A DNA stretch of 64,000 nt, taken from Saxidomus purpurata (lineage: Eukaryota > Mollusca > Bivalvia > Venerida > Veneridae). The position numbers were made by a program, and so were the translations under genes. The stretch covers positions 4,063,721 to 4,127,720 of the forward strand of contig JAFMSR010000016.1 in assembly GCA_022818135.1 (NCBI GenBank), written 5' to 3'. The notes beneath the pieces are model-generated. The model saw nothing but the letters and a program-made list of their open reading frames with translations, did not search any database and was not told the DNA's origin. Positions 40,646 to 53,962 of this stretch are shown here, piece after piece; the first letter of the stretch is position 1, and the number at the start of each line of letters is the position of its first letter.

Positions 40646-41802
40646 CTACAGCCCTTTTTCCATGACGGTACATTTCAAACAGCATTTTCAGTGGAAAGAA
40701 AATTACACTGCTAAAAGAATCTGCAGGTGATTCTTTCCTTAGTCACAAAGAAGGACACAGCATAAATAGTCAGATCTTTGTAAAAAGTACTTGAAAAATG
40801 CAATTCGTTGAAAAACTGAATTGTGGAGTTTGTTATAATAGAAGCTATAGGACACTAAAATTTAGGAGAAAGTAACAAAACTGGCTCATTTAACATTATT
40901 ATTCTATCAAGTCAGCAAGTATGGTCAACAAATAAAAACCAAGTATCGGTCAACAATGAAGAAACTGCAACCACTCCTCGACATTTTAAACAAAGACAAG
41001 ATGGCTTCCTCAAGATAAGCGGCAGTAAGACGACAGTGATGGTGGAACGACAATGGCCAAAGCCTAATGACCATATAAAATCACTGCTGCCCAACAATAG
41101 ATGGTAAACATTGTGGAAAAGAGAAATAAACAAAAACGATTTAACATAAAGATGACACTTGTGTGCTATCGAGAAGCGTAATCACGTTATAATGTTTGTT
41201 TTTTGTCTGGTATATAATGCCTTCTAGCAAGTAAGTACGTCTTGACATCATATTCATCAACTGTGCGTAACTAAGCTGTAATGCTATCTGAGTATAAAAT
41301 CTTACAACTTGAAATTTATGAATGAAATTTCACATGGCGTGTGTAAAAAAATAGAAAAAAGAGTACAGTGTGTCACGTGGATACGTGGCGTGGTAGCACA
41401 GGATGTAATGTTGTGATACGATACGCTATTAGAGTCATCATCATGTTACCTTCTTAAAAAGAAAGGTTACGCTTACATCTTAACCACAACAACAATCCGG
41501 TTGCACACATGTGAACTTGAGGGATATTAATTAAAAACACCCAGCAGTAGCTCAGTTTTTTTTTTAATTTCTCCAGCTAGTGAATTAAACAAGACCTCAG
41601 GTTCATGCCTCAACCTTCTTCCTCTTCACTATGATAGTTGAACTGAAATTGGCCATTGTGAATAATTGTGAGTGATTTCAAACAAGAGCTTGTCCAAACT
41701 ATTTATTTGCTCTATGCAAAATTTGCAAGCTCTTATCAGAACTATGTAACTCATTCTGAGCTGTATGCTCAATCTTCAAAATCTATATCATTCTCTTGGA
41801 AA

Positions 41803-42205
<403 letters not shown>

Positions 42206-42534
42206 GTATACCGCTTTCTTTGTTACTGCCTCACTGTCCAAAAATATTTCCCTTTTACATATCTATGTACAAAATTTTATGTTCTCTTCAATTTGAATTC
42301 ATTACACTTAATGACTACTTCCTAACTCATCCGAGTTCCACTCAACTGAGTCTTGTGTGCAGGAAGTTGTGGATAAATGCTGCAGCTGACATAAGAAGGA
42401 TTCAAACTTGCCACATCAATCTGGTCTAGTAGGAGTCCATGAAAATGTTTTATACCCACCACTACAGCAAGGTATCCCACTTTCAAGCTGCCATCACTTT
42501 GCATGCATGCTAACTTGTTTAAAGGTCATCTCAA

Positions 42535-42874
42535 TTAAAGTACCAGGATCACTTAAAATTTACTGATATAGAAAATATAATTTCACTGAGAGAATGAAGA
42601 TAGAACTTTGTTCTATTCCCTCCGAAACAATGTTGACATAATGCCTTTCTTTCGTTTTCAAGTTGTTAAATTTCTTCACATAAAATAGTTGCAAGAAAGC
42701 CTTTCTAAATTTTTGAAAAAAGTAATGTGCTATATTTCTAACACTTACTTATCACTTTAAAAAGCAAAGTTAGGAATGTTTTTGGTACAAATAAAGGTCA
42801 TTTTTGCCGGTAAGACATCTTTCTTGGTAAAATAACTGCTTCTTGCACTTGTGCTTGTGCACCTGAGACTTTAA
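42535..42874 (+). mobile_element. MITE with TTAA ends (copy 1, 340 bp)
   Basis: Bounded by TTAA on both sides with inverted termini AGTACCAGGATCAC / GTGCACCTGAGACT. It shares internal sequence (taagacatctttcttggtaa; ctatatttctaacactta) in inverted orientation with the element at 61070-61249. TTAA target duplication with short TIRs fits piggyBac- or Kolobok-type non-autonomous elements. No transposase. Confidence 0.7.
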
Positions 42875-43059
42875 TCAGTCACCTGTTCTAAGTAGTCCCA
42901 ATTGATGTCTGTATACAACAATAAAAATTACATTTTTATTTAGAAGTAACGGTTGCTTTAAGGAGCCAATTTAGCTTAAATATATTAAATATATTTTACA
43001 TGAGATTGTAGAACAGATTCTTGCAACTAACATGAAATACTGTTAATGACTGCTTCCTG

Positions 43060-43180
43060 GTGTTACTCCCACCTAAAGAAGGGGCTGTGGAGGTCACATT
43101 CAAATGCCGCAGCTGGGATTCAAACCCATGACCTCTGAGTTGAGGTTTGACGCACTACCCCTACACTACAGCTACTTTAG
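43060..43180 (-). repeat. tRNA-derived SINE
   Basis: The minus strand has an A-box-like TAGTGTAGGGGTAGTGCG (43168-43151) and a B box GGTTTGAATCC (43126-43116), separated as in a tRNA-derived pol III promoter, then a non-tRNA body (cagctgcggcatttgaatgt). The cloverleaf is too degenerate for a functional tRNA. Confidence 0.65.
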
Positions 43181-46014
43181 AACTGACGGACAGTTTAATA
43201 AAGGTGTGCCTATAGTCCACTGGTTGCATACACAGTAAACTCCCTATAGAACGACTCTGCATGGATACAGCGAAATTCTGGATAGTAATAATATTAAGAA
43301 CAAAATAATTTTCTGGGCCCGAAATTTTTCTCTTCTTTATTTTATTTGAAAATGTATGAAAATGCTGTACGATATAACACACTCTGGATATAAGGAACAA
43401 ATTTAAATGGTCCCGACAAGTTTGTTATGTACGCAGTTAATGTATATGAATATTTTTTTCTGTTTTTCAGTATGACTTACCACTTACTGACATAACGTAT
43501 TTATCTGTTGTCTTAACATTTCACGATGAAATATGGCACGTTAATTAGAAGGCACTGATGTCTTAATGTTGGAATAATTTACTTGTTCCAGCTGTCAAAA
43601 CATTTATATTGTTGCATACAAGGAAACAAAACTCAGCCGAATTCTTTTCAAGGACGAAGAACAGCAGTATCTGACACAGCTTTAATTCTTTGCGGAGAAA
43701 ATTAATTTGTCAGACCGAGTTGGTGAATAAAAAAGCAGTTGACATATCAGAGTGTCAGTTATTGCATAACTGTAAATTAGCAATATATATTATGTCACTT
43801 TTCTCAATAAATTCGTATTCATTGCCTTAACCAGACACTTCTCCTGTGAGCAAATGTAAATACATGCGGTTGCGCTGTCTAATTTTTTATGTCATCAGCC
43901 ACGTGGGAGATTGGACCGCTATGCCTTCCTTCTATAGGTGGGCAACTCTTTTTATTATCCAATGAAAATTTCTCTATTATTTTTCTTTTTATTCACAATA
44001 TCACAGAAATTCTTAAATAAATTGAAATTATTTCCTAGTGCATTTATTACTATGTAGAAAGGAATGCATGCATTCGGTAACGTCCGTAAGTACAGCATTC
44101 TCATTGGACGAAAACTAAAGCTGCGCTGTATATAAGTGAATTAGTATTCATCAATGTGGTTCTATAGAAATAAAAGTAGTCTCATGTCACTACTGTTCCC
44201 ATTACATGCATCTTACTCCTACAGAACACATTAGCGGGTAACTTTCTCCGTCATCCAATGAAATTGCTGTATTTATTGGTGTTTTTGGCCTCCATTTCTG
44301 ATGACCCTTAGACCAACGATAAACCTAACAGTTCATAGTATTTAGTGTTTTACTGTGTCAGTATTAACTATGCACACTATCAACAGATTAGTACAATACA
44401 GTGATTTGATTGGATGACAAATAAATCTTCTCCTCAAGTATGTTATAATCAGATTTTACACATTGAGCCATCAATGCACTTTTATTTTATATAATGAGCC
44501 ATAGCTCATGGTTCAAAAACATTATTATTATAGTGTTCATTCATACAAAAGTCTTGTTTTATAAAGAATAGGAAGTCACTTGTTGCTAGTATATGTTCCC
44601 GTCCCTCCATAGAACAATACGTTACATATTATAGAACAATACATGTAACGTATGTGAAATTACACCGTGAAACAAACACAAGACAAGTACGTGACAGCTC
44701 CAGTCGATCTTTCTATTTTCCATAGAACAATTGCAATGAACACGCATTATATACATTAGAATTAGTTACTCGGTTGAAATTAAAAAGCTCCGTGGGGGGG
44801 GGAAAAAAAAAAAAAAAAAAACTGGTTTTTATACATGACAAACTTTGTTTCATCGGACCGTTCTCTCAAAACCGACATAGAACACCCCCTCCCCAAGCAA
44901 AAGCCCTTGAAAATTTGTGACTTTTTAGGGAAAAAAATATTATTTAAGGAGGGAATGGGGCCAAATTTTGGCCCAAATCGCACTCAAAAAACTAAATTTT
45001 CAGATAAAAAACTGGTGTCAGTAACAAAACTGTTAACAACAGGCATTATTGTTGAAACAAATGAAATAAATCTATTTTTATCTTTTTTGAGTCTTCTGAA
45101 CACGTTTTCTTTTGGTAAAATAACAAAAAGCGGGTCGCGAAAATAGATGACAAACGAAAATCGGCGATTTTCGCTGACTATTTCAATTGTAAGGTATCAA
45201 ATAATTGCAAGAAGTGATTATGAAACGTTTTATTGATGGAAACTTACATTTTATAACAATTTTGGCAAGCATTTGATTAATTTAATCAAAAACTTTGTCA
45301 GCATTCATTTTGAGGGATTTTTGTCAAAAATGGGGAAATATACATCATGTTAGGAGGGAATGGGGCGAATTATGTACCAAATCGGTCTGAAAAAAACACT
45401 TGTATAAACGGACCTCAATTTGCGATTTTAAAATTTTAAAAAAAATTGAATAAAAATTTTTTTTTGATTTTTTTTTTTTGAAAATACGAAAAAATAGGGG
45501 CGGCGGGTTCGAGTAACGACAAATCAAAAAACACTGGCCTTATATAGTATACACACATGATACCCATGACACTTAATTACACCTATAAACAAACACGAGA
45601 CAATGATCTTTTACCTAAACACTGACCATAACTCATAGAAATCTGATTTCACTTCTTGTGTGTGTGTGCGCGTGTGCATGTAAAACATCATTTTTTTGCA
45701 CAAAATTATCATATAAGATAGTTAGATACTGCCACAGATCTGGCAGGGTACAGAAATTCTCATGACTTTATGTTTCATTAGATAGCTACTGTCAGTAAAT
45801 TATGACAATGTGTTAAATGTTGCTGATGTTTCTCTTAGGAGTTGTTCCATAGAGATAGGCGGGTTAGATTTTACAAGGCATAGGTTGTGATTGAGATATA
45901 TTATCTGTTTTTATGTCTATATAATATTGCACAAAGAAATAGTAGATGCCTTACCTGGGGAGTAATACTAACTAAAATTGCCATGGGCTTTAAGAAATCA
46001 TTATCCATACTTCT

Positions 46015-46335
46015 CTTGGAACAAATGTCTGCAACTGCTGACAATTAAGTTCGGTTTCCAATCTGACCAATCAGAAACACTGACTCAGGATAATTTGAAA
46101 AAATGACCAATAAGAATCTTTGTCTCAAAGAACATTTTCAAAATTGACCAAATTTGAAAATTAATTAGGTCAATTAAACCTTTGTCTCAAAGAACAGTTT
46201 CAAAACTGATCAATCATAAGCTTAATTTGTTCAAATATCAGCAAAATCTGAAAACTGACCACTAGGAATCTCTGTCTCAGAGAACTGTTTGCCAGATCAC
46301 CAATCAGAATGCTAGTCTCAAAGAGTTTTCTATAC
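46015..46335. repeat. Degenerate tandem of foldback half-units (about 70-75 bp period)
   Basis: Four to five diverged units of tttcaaaattgaccaatcag with tctttgtctcaaagaac, related to the arms of the foldback element at 25376-25492. Confidence 0.6.
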
Positions 46336-48237
46336 AGCAAAGATGATGTAATCAATGAATTCTTTCAGCCTTCTTGATTGAGATTTATAGCCTAACAGCC
46401 TGGAAAAATTTGAAAAAGAATCAAAAGCATCCAAAAGTAAATAAGGATATTAGATGTAAAAAAAAAATTTTACTTGAAGGACACTACTTCTTTTATCTTT
46501 ATCAAAACCAACTGGTCTTTCAGAAAACAGTTTTAATTTTCAGCCAGGTGATATACGAAAAAAAATGCATTTTAATGATGCATTAATGGCATCAAAATGC
46601 TTAAATACCCATTAATGCACTAGGTGGGAAGTTGCCTTGCTGTTTAATGATATCAAGACGTGTTATCATGCAACATGTTCTGAATCACATTTTGTTCGAT
46701 GAATTTACTGAAATTTGACAAGTGATATTCATAAAAACAAAATAGACAAAAATAGATGATCACGTAATTTTGAATAGCTTTCTTTTAGTAATAGAAATTT
46801 TTTCCCCAGTAGAGTCAGACTCTGGATATTTTTATGCTCTATCTTCGACTATAGCTCCTCATCAGGTATGTGTCAACAACAGTTCATTTGTTGCTAAGCA
46901 ACCCCCCAGATCAGCTTCCATGGTCTATCTGTCGTTGCAATCAGAAGCACAATCTAGTTTTATCAGGTTTAGTGCTTGAGCAAGAAAACTAATGCCAGAC
47001 ATGTTCAAGTCTGCCTAGATGGAAATTGGTACCAGTAATGAAATGGGAATCAGCACTGAAATGGGTACAAGCTGTGAATGAGTATATGCGTAATTAACTT
47101 TATAACCAGGTATACACCAGGATTTAAACCCGTGTGTCTAGCAATACAAAGTTAGAAAACAAAGCTATTGAAACAACCAGAAAAAAGTTGTGCAAAGTAA
47201 CAGGCTCTTTTTCATAAACCCCGACTTATGGACTAGGTCGACTTTTGGCCAAATATTTACAATTATGGGTTTGATCAAAGATGATGCTTTCAGTAATTGA
47301 CATAAGTTTGAATAAATTCCTACAAACTAAAAATTTGTTCCCCACCCTCATGAAGTATTTTGTGCAATGTATAACATCCATGGTAATGCTCAAAATTTTA
47401 TTTATGTAAATACAAAGCAAGAAATAAAGCTGTGTCATGTTCAGTTTAACCATTTTTTCCCCTTGGTTAGAGACTTCCACGCCAGAAAGAGCTTACAAGC
47501 ATGCCCTTCAATTCTTCACACGTCAGCCAGTATCAACTGTAACACTCAATTTCTAAGTTAAAGAATGTACGAAATGCAGTCTTCAAATTAAAAAGACGAT
47601 TTTGGAACCGTTTTTTCAACCGTTTGTTTAACCGGTTTTTACAGCGAGAATGAAGCTACAACACGTAGCATGCCAGTCATATCCAAGACAACGACAGGTA
47701 ATAAAGGTATCAGATTTAGCCGTGCCAACTATATGACAGTGGTTGTACCTATCTTCAGTTGCTGCACCTAGATCCCAACACTGATTATTGGAAGATGAAT
47801 TCCATTCTTAACTTTGTTGGGAAATTACTTATCTTTCGATGCAGAACAACGCATATTTTCTCACTTGTTGAACAAATTTTAACTTGACATAGGAAAGATT
47901 GCGTTGCTGAATGAGACACAACATCTGTTTAACCTAACAACTGCGGCTTTAAATATAACCTCCGTAACAAACAGGACATTCGCTTACAATTTTTCACTTT
48001 ATTTTTACCGACTGTTGGTTTTTATGAACAATACCTACTGCATTTTATTTCAACGCTTTCCCCACGTGCAGTCTTACTAAGACCTGCTGAGTTAGCTATT
48101 TAGTCATTGAAGTTTTCCACATTTTTAGCACCCCATTGCAGTTTATCGTTATTGTTCCTGGAAATCAGTACAGTGGACTGTTACCGGATTCTCAAGATAA
48201 ACTGCTGACTATGTCACATGAACACTCAGGTAAGTTA

Positions 48238-48312
48238 GCGGAGCTCAAACCAATGACTGTAAGTCAGTGGCAGGTTAAGCTATCCTAACTACTCAACCAC
48301 GAAGTCAGGCCC
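48238..48312 (-). repeat. tRNA-derived SINE fragment
   Basis: The minus strand reads cgtggttgagtagttaggat (A-box-like) and attggtttgagctcc (B-box-like GGTTTGAGCTCC). Same class as 43060-43180. Confidence 0.5.
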
Positions 48313-48924
48313 TGTAAAGTATATGTACATTATCAGGAAACAAAATATTTGTACGCTATTCAAAACTTAAATATGTAGGATACTGTTTCTGTACACCAGT
48401 ATTTTTCACAAAGCATATTCCTGTGTACTGAGCTTTTAAGTCGTTACATCTTGAAAATGTGCCCAGATGTTGGTTTTCCAAACGCATTTTACAATTCAAA
48501 TACATGCTGCAATGATAAATGCAGAAAAAGATCATTTCAAACAGTTTCGGAAAACTGAAGACAATTTTCTCACACGGGCGCGAGTAACATCTTTTTTATC
48601 ACTGAACTTACTGGTGGCTTAAAACATTTGGTTTGCATTAAAGCATCAACGTTTTAAGTATTTTTATGAAAACTGGTTAAAAGCATGTGCATGGGTAATA
48701 ATAATAAAGCTTCCGTAATGACAGACAGTTGCCGGTAATGATTTAACTTGTCTAATCTGCTTCTGTACAGGCAAATTGCCCGCCCAGGACTTCATCATCA
48801 ATACATGTGCAGTCTTTTTTTTTTCCAGTAACCAAGAGAGACACAGGTGGGTTTTGGGTAACTTAATAAAGTACAGTCATACATTACAGCACTGTTCCTA
48901 AGCTAGAAGATTAAGTAGAAGCTT

Positions 48925-49246
48925 ATGACATATTTCTTTTATATGAACACTTTACATGACATAAATATCTCTTTTATATGAACACTTACACAATATATTT
49001 CTTTTATATGAACACTTTATATATGACATATACCTCTTATTTGAACACTTACCAGATATATCTCTTTTATATTAACACTTTATTTGACATGTATCTCTTT
49101 TATATGAAAACTTATGATATATTTCTTTTATATGATATATTTCTTTTATATGAACACTTTCTATGATATATCTCTTTTATATGAACACTTTATATGATAT
49201 ACCTCTTTTATATGAACACTTATGATATATTTCTTTTATATGAACA
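48925..49246. repeat. AT-rich minisatellite, about 30-bp units, about 12 copies
   Basis: Repeated cttttatatgaacacttta followed by tatgacatatat/tatgatatattt with length variation. The frame MNTYTIYFFYMNTLYM-like reading through it is repeat-derived. Confidence 0.88.
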
Positions 49247-50939
49247 CCAAACAGTTTTGAGTTTCAAATTTTTGACGGGACTAAAAAATGTAAATTTAGT
49301 TTTAACTGTCTCAATTTTACAATGATTAGTTCGCAAACGTAAAAAAATTAAATCAACAGCTAATTCATAATGCATGAAATTAATATCTGTAAGGACCTCA
49401 TGATGTCGTCTTTCACAATCTATTTTGACGTTTTTATTTTTACCACACCTTGTAAGGACAGTTCGTAACACTGAGCCGTCACATGAATCAAACTGCCCTA
49501 ATAACGTAATTACGCAATATTTATTCATAACCAAATCATAAACGGATTAAAATAGTTCAAGGAAACATCAAGCATATTACTATAACCTTTAGCGTAAAGA
49601 CAATTCAGCTTTGTGAATCGTCGGTGCTATGCAAATACCATAGATACGATTCAATTCATAAAGACTTCCTTGACCCTGAAAAAAACTCTTAAAAAAGAAA
49701 CCGTTAAAAAAAAAGCACGCTAAAAGTTCTGACTGACATCAAATATAATCGCGGGTGACAAGGCATCAAATAAAGACAAATGCAGAAAGCAACCTTTACA
49801 ATGACATAGACATTCACTTGGCATTTTAAAAAGACTTAGATACTGTTACAGCACATAAAATAGGTCCCTAGGCAAGAAAATCAAAAGCTATCCTCTTTTT
49901 TCCCCCTAAATTTTATGCGATGTGGTGGCACTGCTTATCATTTTCCCTTCGTTTTGCTTTTTTATGAGAAAAAAAAGCCTTCCTTGATGTGACATAATAT
50001 ATTGCCTTTAATTTTACATGAATTCCTTTAATAACTATGGAATGAATTTGAATAAAAAGATGCCTGTTGTCTACTTCTCAAGTAGATAATAAATGATTAA
50101 AAAAATAACAAGTCCCCTTAGTGAATTTTTTCCCCTTAAATTACAAAAAACATCTATTTAAGTGTTATTTATTAGCTATTATATAACAGTCTGGAGTTCT
50201 GATGTTCATTTATAAGCCATGCCTTGCATGCCTTCATAACTAATTTATTACAACTAAACATATCAGAAGAACATCCCATTGTTCATTAGCCAATAAACAA
50301 CACTTTAAAGGAATTATTTTGGTTTAAACATTACCAAAATTTACAAGAAAGACAAAGGTTGAAATTGGTAATCTTTGCCAGGGGAACATTTACTGCAATG
50401 TCATGCAGCACAATGTGACATCATTAATGACCTCATAATTGTTTTTTATATGTCACGTTCACTAACTCTAGTTAACAATGAGCTGCTTCAGTAGCATGCA
50501 ACCATCTTCAAACTTTAAGCAGGTTTACTGCACATCATATTGATCAATGAAAACGTTAAAAGCAATATTAAAATAAAATTTTATATTTTATAATATTTTA
50601 ATATATCATTCATTGAATTTTTATTACCCGTTACATTATTCACAATTGTATAGACTATAAAATTTACATAAATAATGGTACATTTTTAGCATTTATGGTG
50701 TCATTTATAGTTTCTGTACTTTTTGGCATAATCTGACATAACAACATAATGTTCCCCGTCAAATTTAGCATATCAATGAAGACCTCGTTTTTTTGGCATT
50801 GAATATTTATGTTTCAAATCTCTTGAGATTTTGCATAGGCACTCTGTGGCTGTTACATTTACCTGAATAAAAAACATGAAAAAAGAGGATTTTATTGGAA
50901 TGTATAATAAACTACAAAGTAAGCCTGTGTCATCATTTT

Positions 50940-51110
50940 CAATCAAATGGAAGTGGCTTGAGCCCAGCTTTTCAATAAAATGGAAGTACTTGAGCCCAGC
51001 TTTTCAATAAAATGGAAGTGGTTTAAGCCTAGCTTTTCAATAGAATGAAAGTGGCTTGAGTCTGGCTTTTCAATCATGTGAAAGTGGCTTGAGCCCGGTT
51101 TACCAATTGT
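50940..51110. repeat. 36-37-bp minisatellite, 5 copies
   Basis: Units of aatggaagtggcttgagccc with agcttttcaataaa, becoming diverged towards the right. Noncoding. Confidence 0.88.
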
Positions 51111-51969
51111 AATGTTACATAAGCACATGCAGGGAAGATGTTACACAGAAAATTCAAGCATGTGCATTCATTTTGAATGGTTACACATGTCATGCCAGTA
51201 GTTTTGAACATGCAAGTCTTTCGTTGGTCATATCCATTGACATGTAAAATTTCATTTGTGCAAAAACTTACTGGGTTTTGACATGCCTTGAAAGTTTCTC
51301 TGACTTACAACTTTTGCTGTACAGAAGAAGCCTTTTTTTCAGTGTCTTTGAAAATTGTTTTATTACCGACTTCATGTTTACATGTTCCTTTAATCACAAG
51401 GCAAAACACTGCAAGTTTCTGCTCAGAATATCAAGTGTAAACATCAGCAAGTGTTTTCTACTTTCACTGAACCAGAAACCTCGCCACATGTTGAAGGGGT
51501 GCAGTATTTACAAGTGCGCCAGTCGCAGGCCAGTCAAAGAAATCCTAGAAAACAGAAGATGTAATAATCCGCCTGCTGCCAGTTTTTTTGAAGCTTGGAG
51601 AATTAAGAGCCTTTATGTATTTTAAAGTTAATTTCAATATTATGAGAAATACTGTATTATGTTTCAATTCATGTGCATGACCCTTTTCATTTTCGATGCA
51701 TTTGCGTTGAATCCGGTTGATTGCCTACTAATTAATTTCTCGGACACTTGGACTTGGTATACAGAAGATTTTTATTGGTTAGCTGGGTTTCTAAGCAACT
51801 ATACCAGGAACAATAAACCAAGTAGGATGGTCCAAAAAGAATTTGTATATTTACAAACTAATTGGATGGAACATTTTTGTTGAAACTTTTAACAATTTAA
51901 AAACAGTAGACCATTCTATAAAATAAAACCCTATTTTCCATTTAGTTAAGTTTATACTCATTTATTACT

Positions 51970-52062
51970 GGAAAAACCAGTCATATGAGGAGGTACTGTC
52001 GTGACCACAGTGAGGCTTGAACCCACAACCTCCAAGATGAACGGCAGACACCTTAACCTCTA
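51970..52062 (-). repeat. tRNA-type SINE, 3' part, split by the LTR element
   Basis: Matches 62390-62512 (ggaaaaaccag ... cttgaacccacaacctcca..gatgaacggcagacacc..taacctcta). The matching head continues as tctacaccac at 57514-57523, on the far side of the LTR element. This gives an independent fix on the insertion point. Confidence 0.75.
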
Positions 52063-52875
52063 TATTATGATGTGAATTTTGGAGCCAAATTGTTAAAATT
52101 AAAATTTGATTATTGTTTAACAAATATGTTGATTTTGGTATCAAAATGTTCAGAATTTACAGTAGATTTTCTATGTAGTAATTTAGGATTTGTTTTATGC
52201 AATTTAAATCAATATTTAAAGAAAATTAATTTATTCAAACTTTTAATTTTTGCAAATGTCAAATCTTTTAAGATGTTGTTAAGTAACTCAAAGCCATAAT
52301 ACCATTTCTGCTAAGGAAACAGTTTAATTGTCCGGGTATTAATTATGAAGCCTTTGTATTTACATCACTGATTGGCCATCACATTCTCAAACAATGACTT
52401 TACTAGCTCAAGGCTTATCCAGGCTGCCATGTAATCACTTTGAAGTTAAATCTTTTATTTTGTTTGATTTGTTGTTAAATTTTTATTGTTAAATGAGTCA
52501 ATAACTTCCTAAGTGACAGATCTAATCTGAGTAATCTCACAGAAATATGGGTATATAAACCTTGAAATTTTATAGATTCACAAAAAATTAATTAATGAAT
52601 ATTCAGAAATACTTAAATTATCTTACTTACTCTGTGTTTTAAAACTTTGTGTACTAAGTGAAAAACTGGACAATTTCTAATTCTTTGTGACTCTTAAAAA
52701 TATATGGACTTTGTGTAAATCTATGTGATATTCTAAGTGAACTGTTATTTAAATGAAATAAAGGATTGTCATAATTTGCATAGTGTCTTACTTGGAACTT
52801 AATTAAAAAAGACTCTACCACTTGATATGATCGAAATTCCCGAAACTTTAACGTTAAGAACAACGCTTCTTAATA
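52063..52875 (+). repeat. 5' LTR (813 bp)
   Basis: Starts TATTATGATGTGAATT, ends ACGCTTCTTAATA. It contains a TATA box TATATAAA at 52552-52559 and a poly(A) signal AATAAA at 52757-52762, in the U3-R-U5 order expected of an LTR. The 75-residue ORF inside it recurs in the 3' copy only because the LTR does. Confidence 0.9.
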
Positions 52876-52878
52876 AAT

Positions 52879-52895
52879 TGGTGAAGAACTGCGGC
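52879..52895 (+). other. Candidate primer-binding site
   Basis: TGGTGAAGAACTGCGGC, three bases after the 5' LTR, starting with the TGG expected from a tRNA CCA end. Which tRNA would prime was not determined; it resembles Leu-type sites of other metazoan Ty3/gypsy elements only loosely. Confidence 0.45.
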
Positions 52896-52933
52896 TAAGA
52901 TTCCGGAACCTCAAAACTACATTGCCAAGCATT

Positions 52934-53884
52934 ATGAACCATTTCCAAGTAAGACCTTTCATCAGGATGACACCATTCTTCAAACGTCAATGCTGGATAC
53001 AGCCTGCATCACACCAGTGTCTGCGCTGTTGTGAGATCCACTCTGGGGTTCACATGTGCAAGGCAGTAACACGCATCTGCTACGCCTGTCGTCAATATGG
53101 ACATATAAGCCAATCAACATTATGCCAGAAGAACAGGGAACAACAAAATTCTAAATGTGGAACGCTCCAACAGGATACCACAACAAAGTCATCCAGCCTA
53201 GAACCAATGTGTGATACAGAAATGGTATGTGCAGCCATGCCATTTTCTGCAATCTCCAACTATGAACTATTCGACTCAGTTCCAATGCAAACTTTGCAAA
53301 ATGAAGAGCTTAACCGTTACAAGCAGAAGTGTAACAATCAACAGGTTCTTATAGCATCACTTCAAGAAACTGAAAGTGAGCTAAGGAATGAAATTTCATC
53401 CAAAGTGAATGAAAACTGTGTCAAGATTTCTGCATTAAGTGAAGTCAGTCTAGCAAATGAGTCGCTAAAAAAGACTGTTCAAGATCTCTTCAAATTTGTG
53501 ATGGAATTTGATATGTTTTGGTTCAATTCAGAAATGGAGAACAACACCATCCAAGAAGAAAAACAACAGCTCCTACAGCATGTTTGCAGTGCTACATCGC
53601 TGAACAAACAGCGCACTGGAAGGAAGTTCAAGTGTAACAGATGTGGCACTAAGAACTTCCATACACTAAAGGACTGTGCTGCTCAAGGTAACCAATGTGG
53701 AAGATGTGGCAAAGAAAATCACTTTACCTTCATGTGCAGAAACCCATTGGATATTCCCAAGATTAATGTAGGACTCAAAACAAAACAACTTCTCGATGGT
53801 TTATTTCAATCAGTGAGCAGTCAGCATCCACAACAAGGACTTTATTTATTTGAGACAGACCACTATAAACCAAACTGTGATTAA
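52934..53884 (+). CDS. Gag-like protein with two zinc-knuckle pairs and a coiled coil (316 aa)
   Basis: Probable nucleic-acid-binding Gag of the LTR element. The frame is open from just after the 5' LTR; the ATG at 52934 is the first in frame (a TTG at 52922 is possible). From that ATG: N-terminal Cys module at residues 29-64 (C-x2-C-x9-C-x6-C-x2-C-x4-H-x6-C), polar linker, coiled-coil-like region about 122-221 (many E/Q/K and L/I heptad positions), then a second module at 234-268 (C-x2-C-x5-H-x4-C, six residues, C-x2-C-x4-H-x4-C), the last a canonical retroviral-type zinc knuckle. The two modules share the six-residue spacer and look like an internal duplication. No capsid domain or protease is recognisable. 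No frameshift or stop. Alternative: a domesticated zinc-knuckle gene, but the LTRs argue for an element. Confidence 0.8.
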   Translation: MNHFQVRPFIRMTPFFKRQCWIQPASHQCLRCCEIHSGVHMCKAVTRICYACRQYGHISQSTLCQKNREQQNSKCGTLQQDTTTKSSSLEPMCDTEMVCAAMPFSAISNYELFDSVPMQTLQNEELNRYKQKCNNQQVLIASLQETESELRNEISSKVNENCVKISALSEVSLANESLKKTVQDLFKFVMEFDMFWFNSEMENNTIQEEKQQLLQHVCSATSLNKQRTGRKFKCNRCGTKNFHTLKDCAAQGNQCGRCGKENHFTFMCRNPLDIPKINVGLKTKQLLDGLFQSVSSQHPQQGLYLFETDHYKPNCD

Positions 53885-53935
53885 CTGTGATTTTAGATAA
53901 AATCTTTAAAATTCTTTTTACTTTGGGGTCCAAAG

Positions 53936-53955
53936 CAAACAGACAAGGGAGGAAC
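53936..53955 (+). other. Candidate polypurine tract at the original 3' LTR boundary
   Basis: caaacagacaagggaggaac directly precedes tattatg, the LTR start. The MITE's target duplication now separates this tract from the rest of the 3' LTR. Confidence 0.6.
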
Positions 53956-53962
53956 TATTATG

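Noticed and set aside
43060..43180. Functional tRNA gene
   Set aside because: A and B boxes are present but stems do not form a proper cloverleaf, and a non-tRNA body follows; it is a SINE.
48925..49246. CRISPR-like array
   Set aside because: Units are contiguous and variable without unique spacers; it is a eukaryotic minisatellite.
52072..52299. 75-residue open frame, recurring at 54688-54927
   Set aside because: It lies within the LTR and recurs only because the LTR is duplicated; no motif and it overlaps the U3 promoter region.
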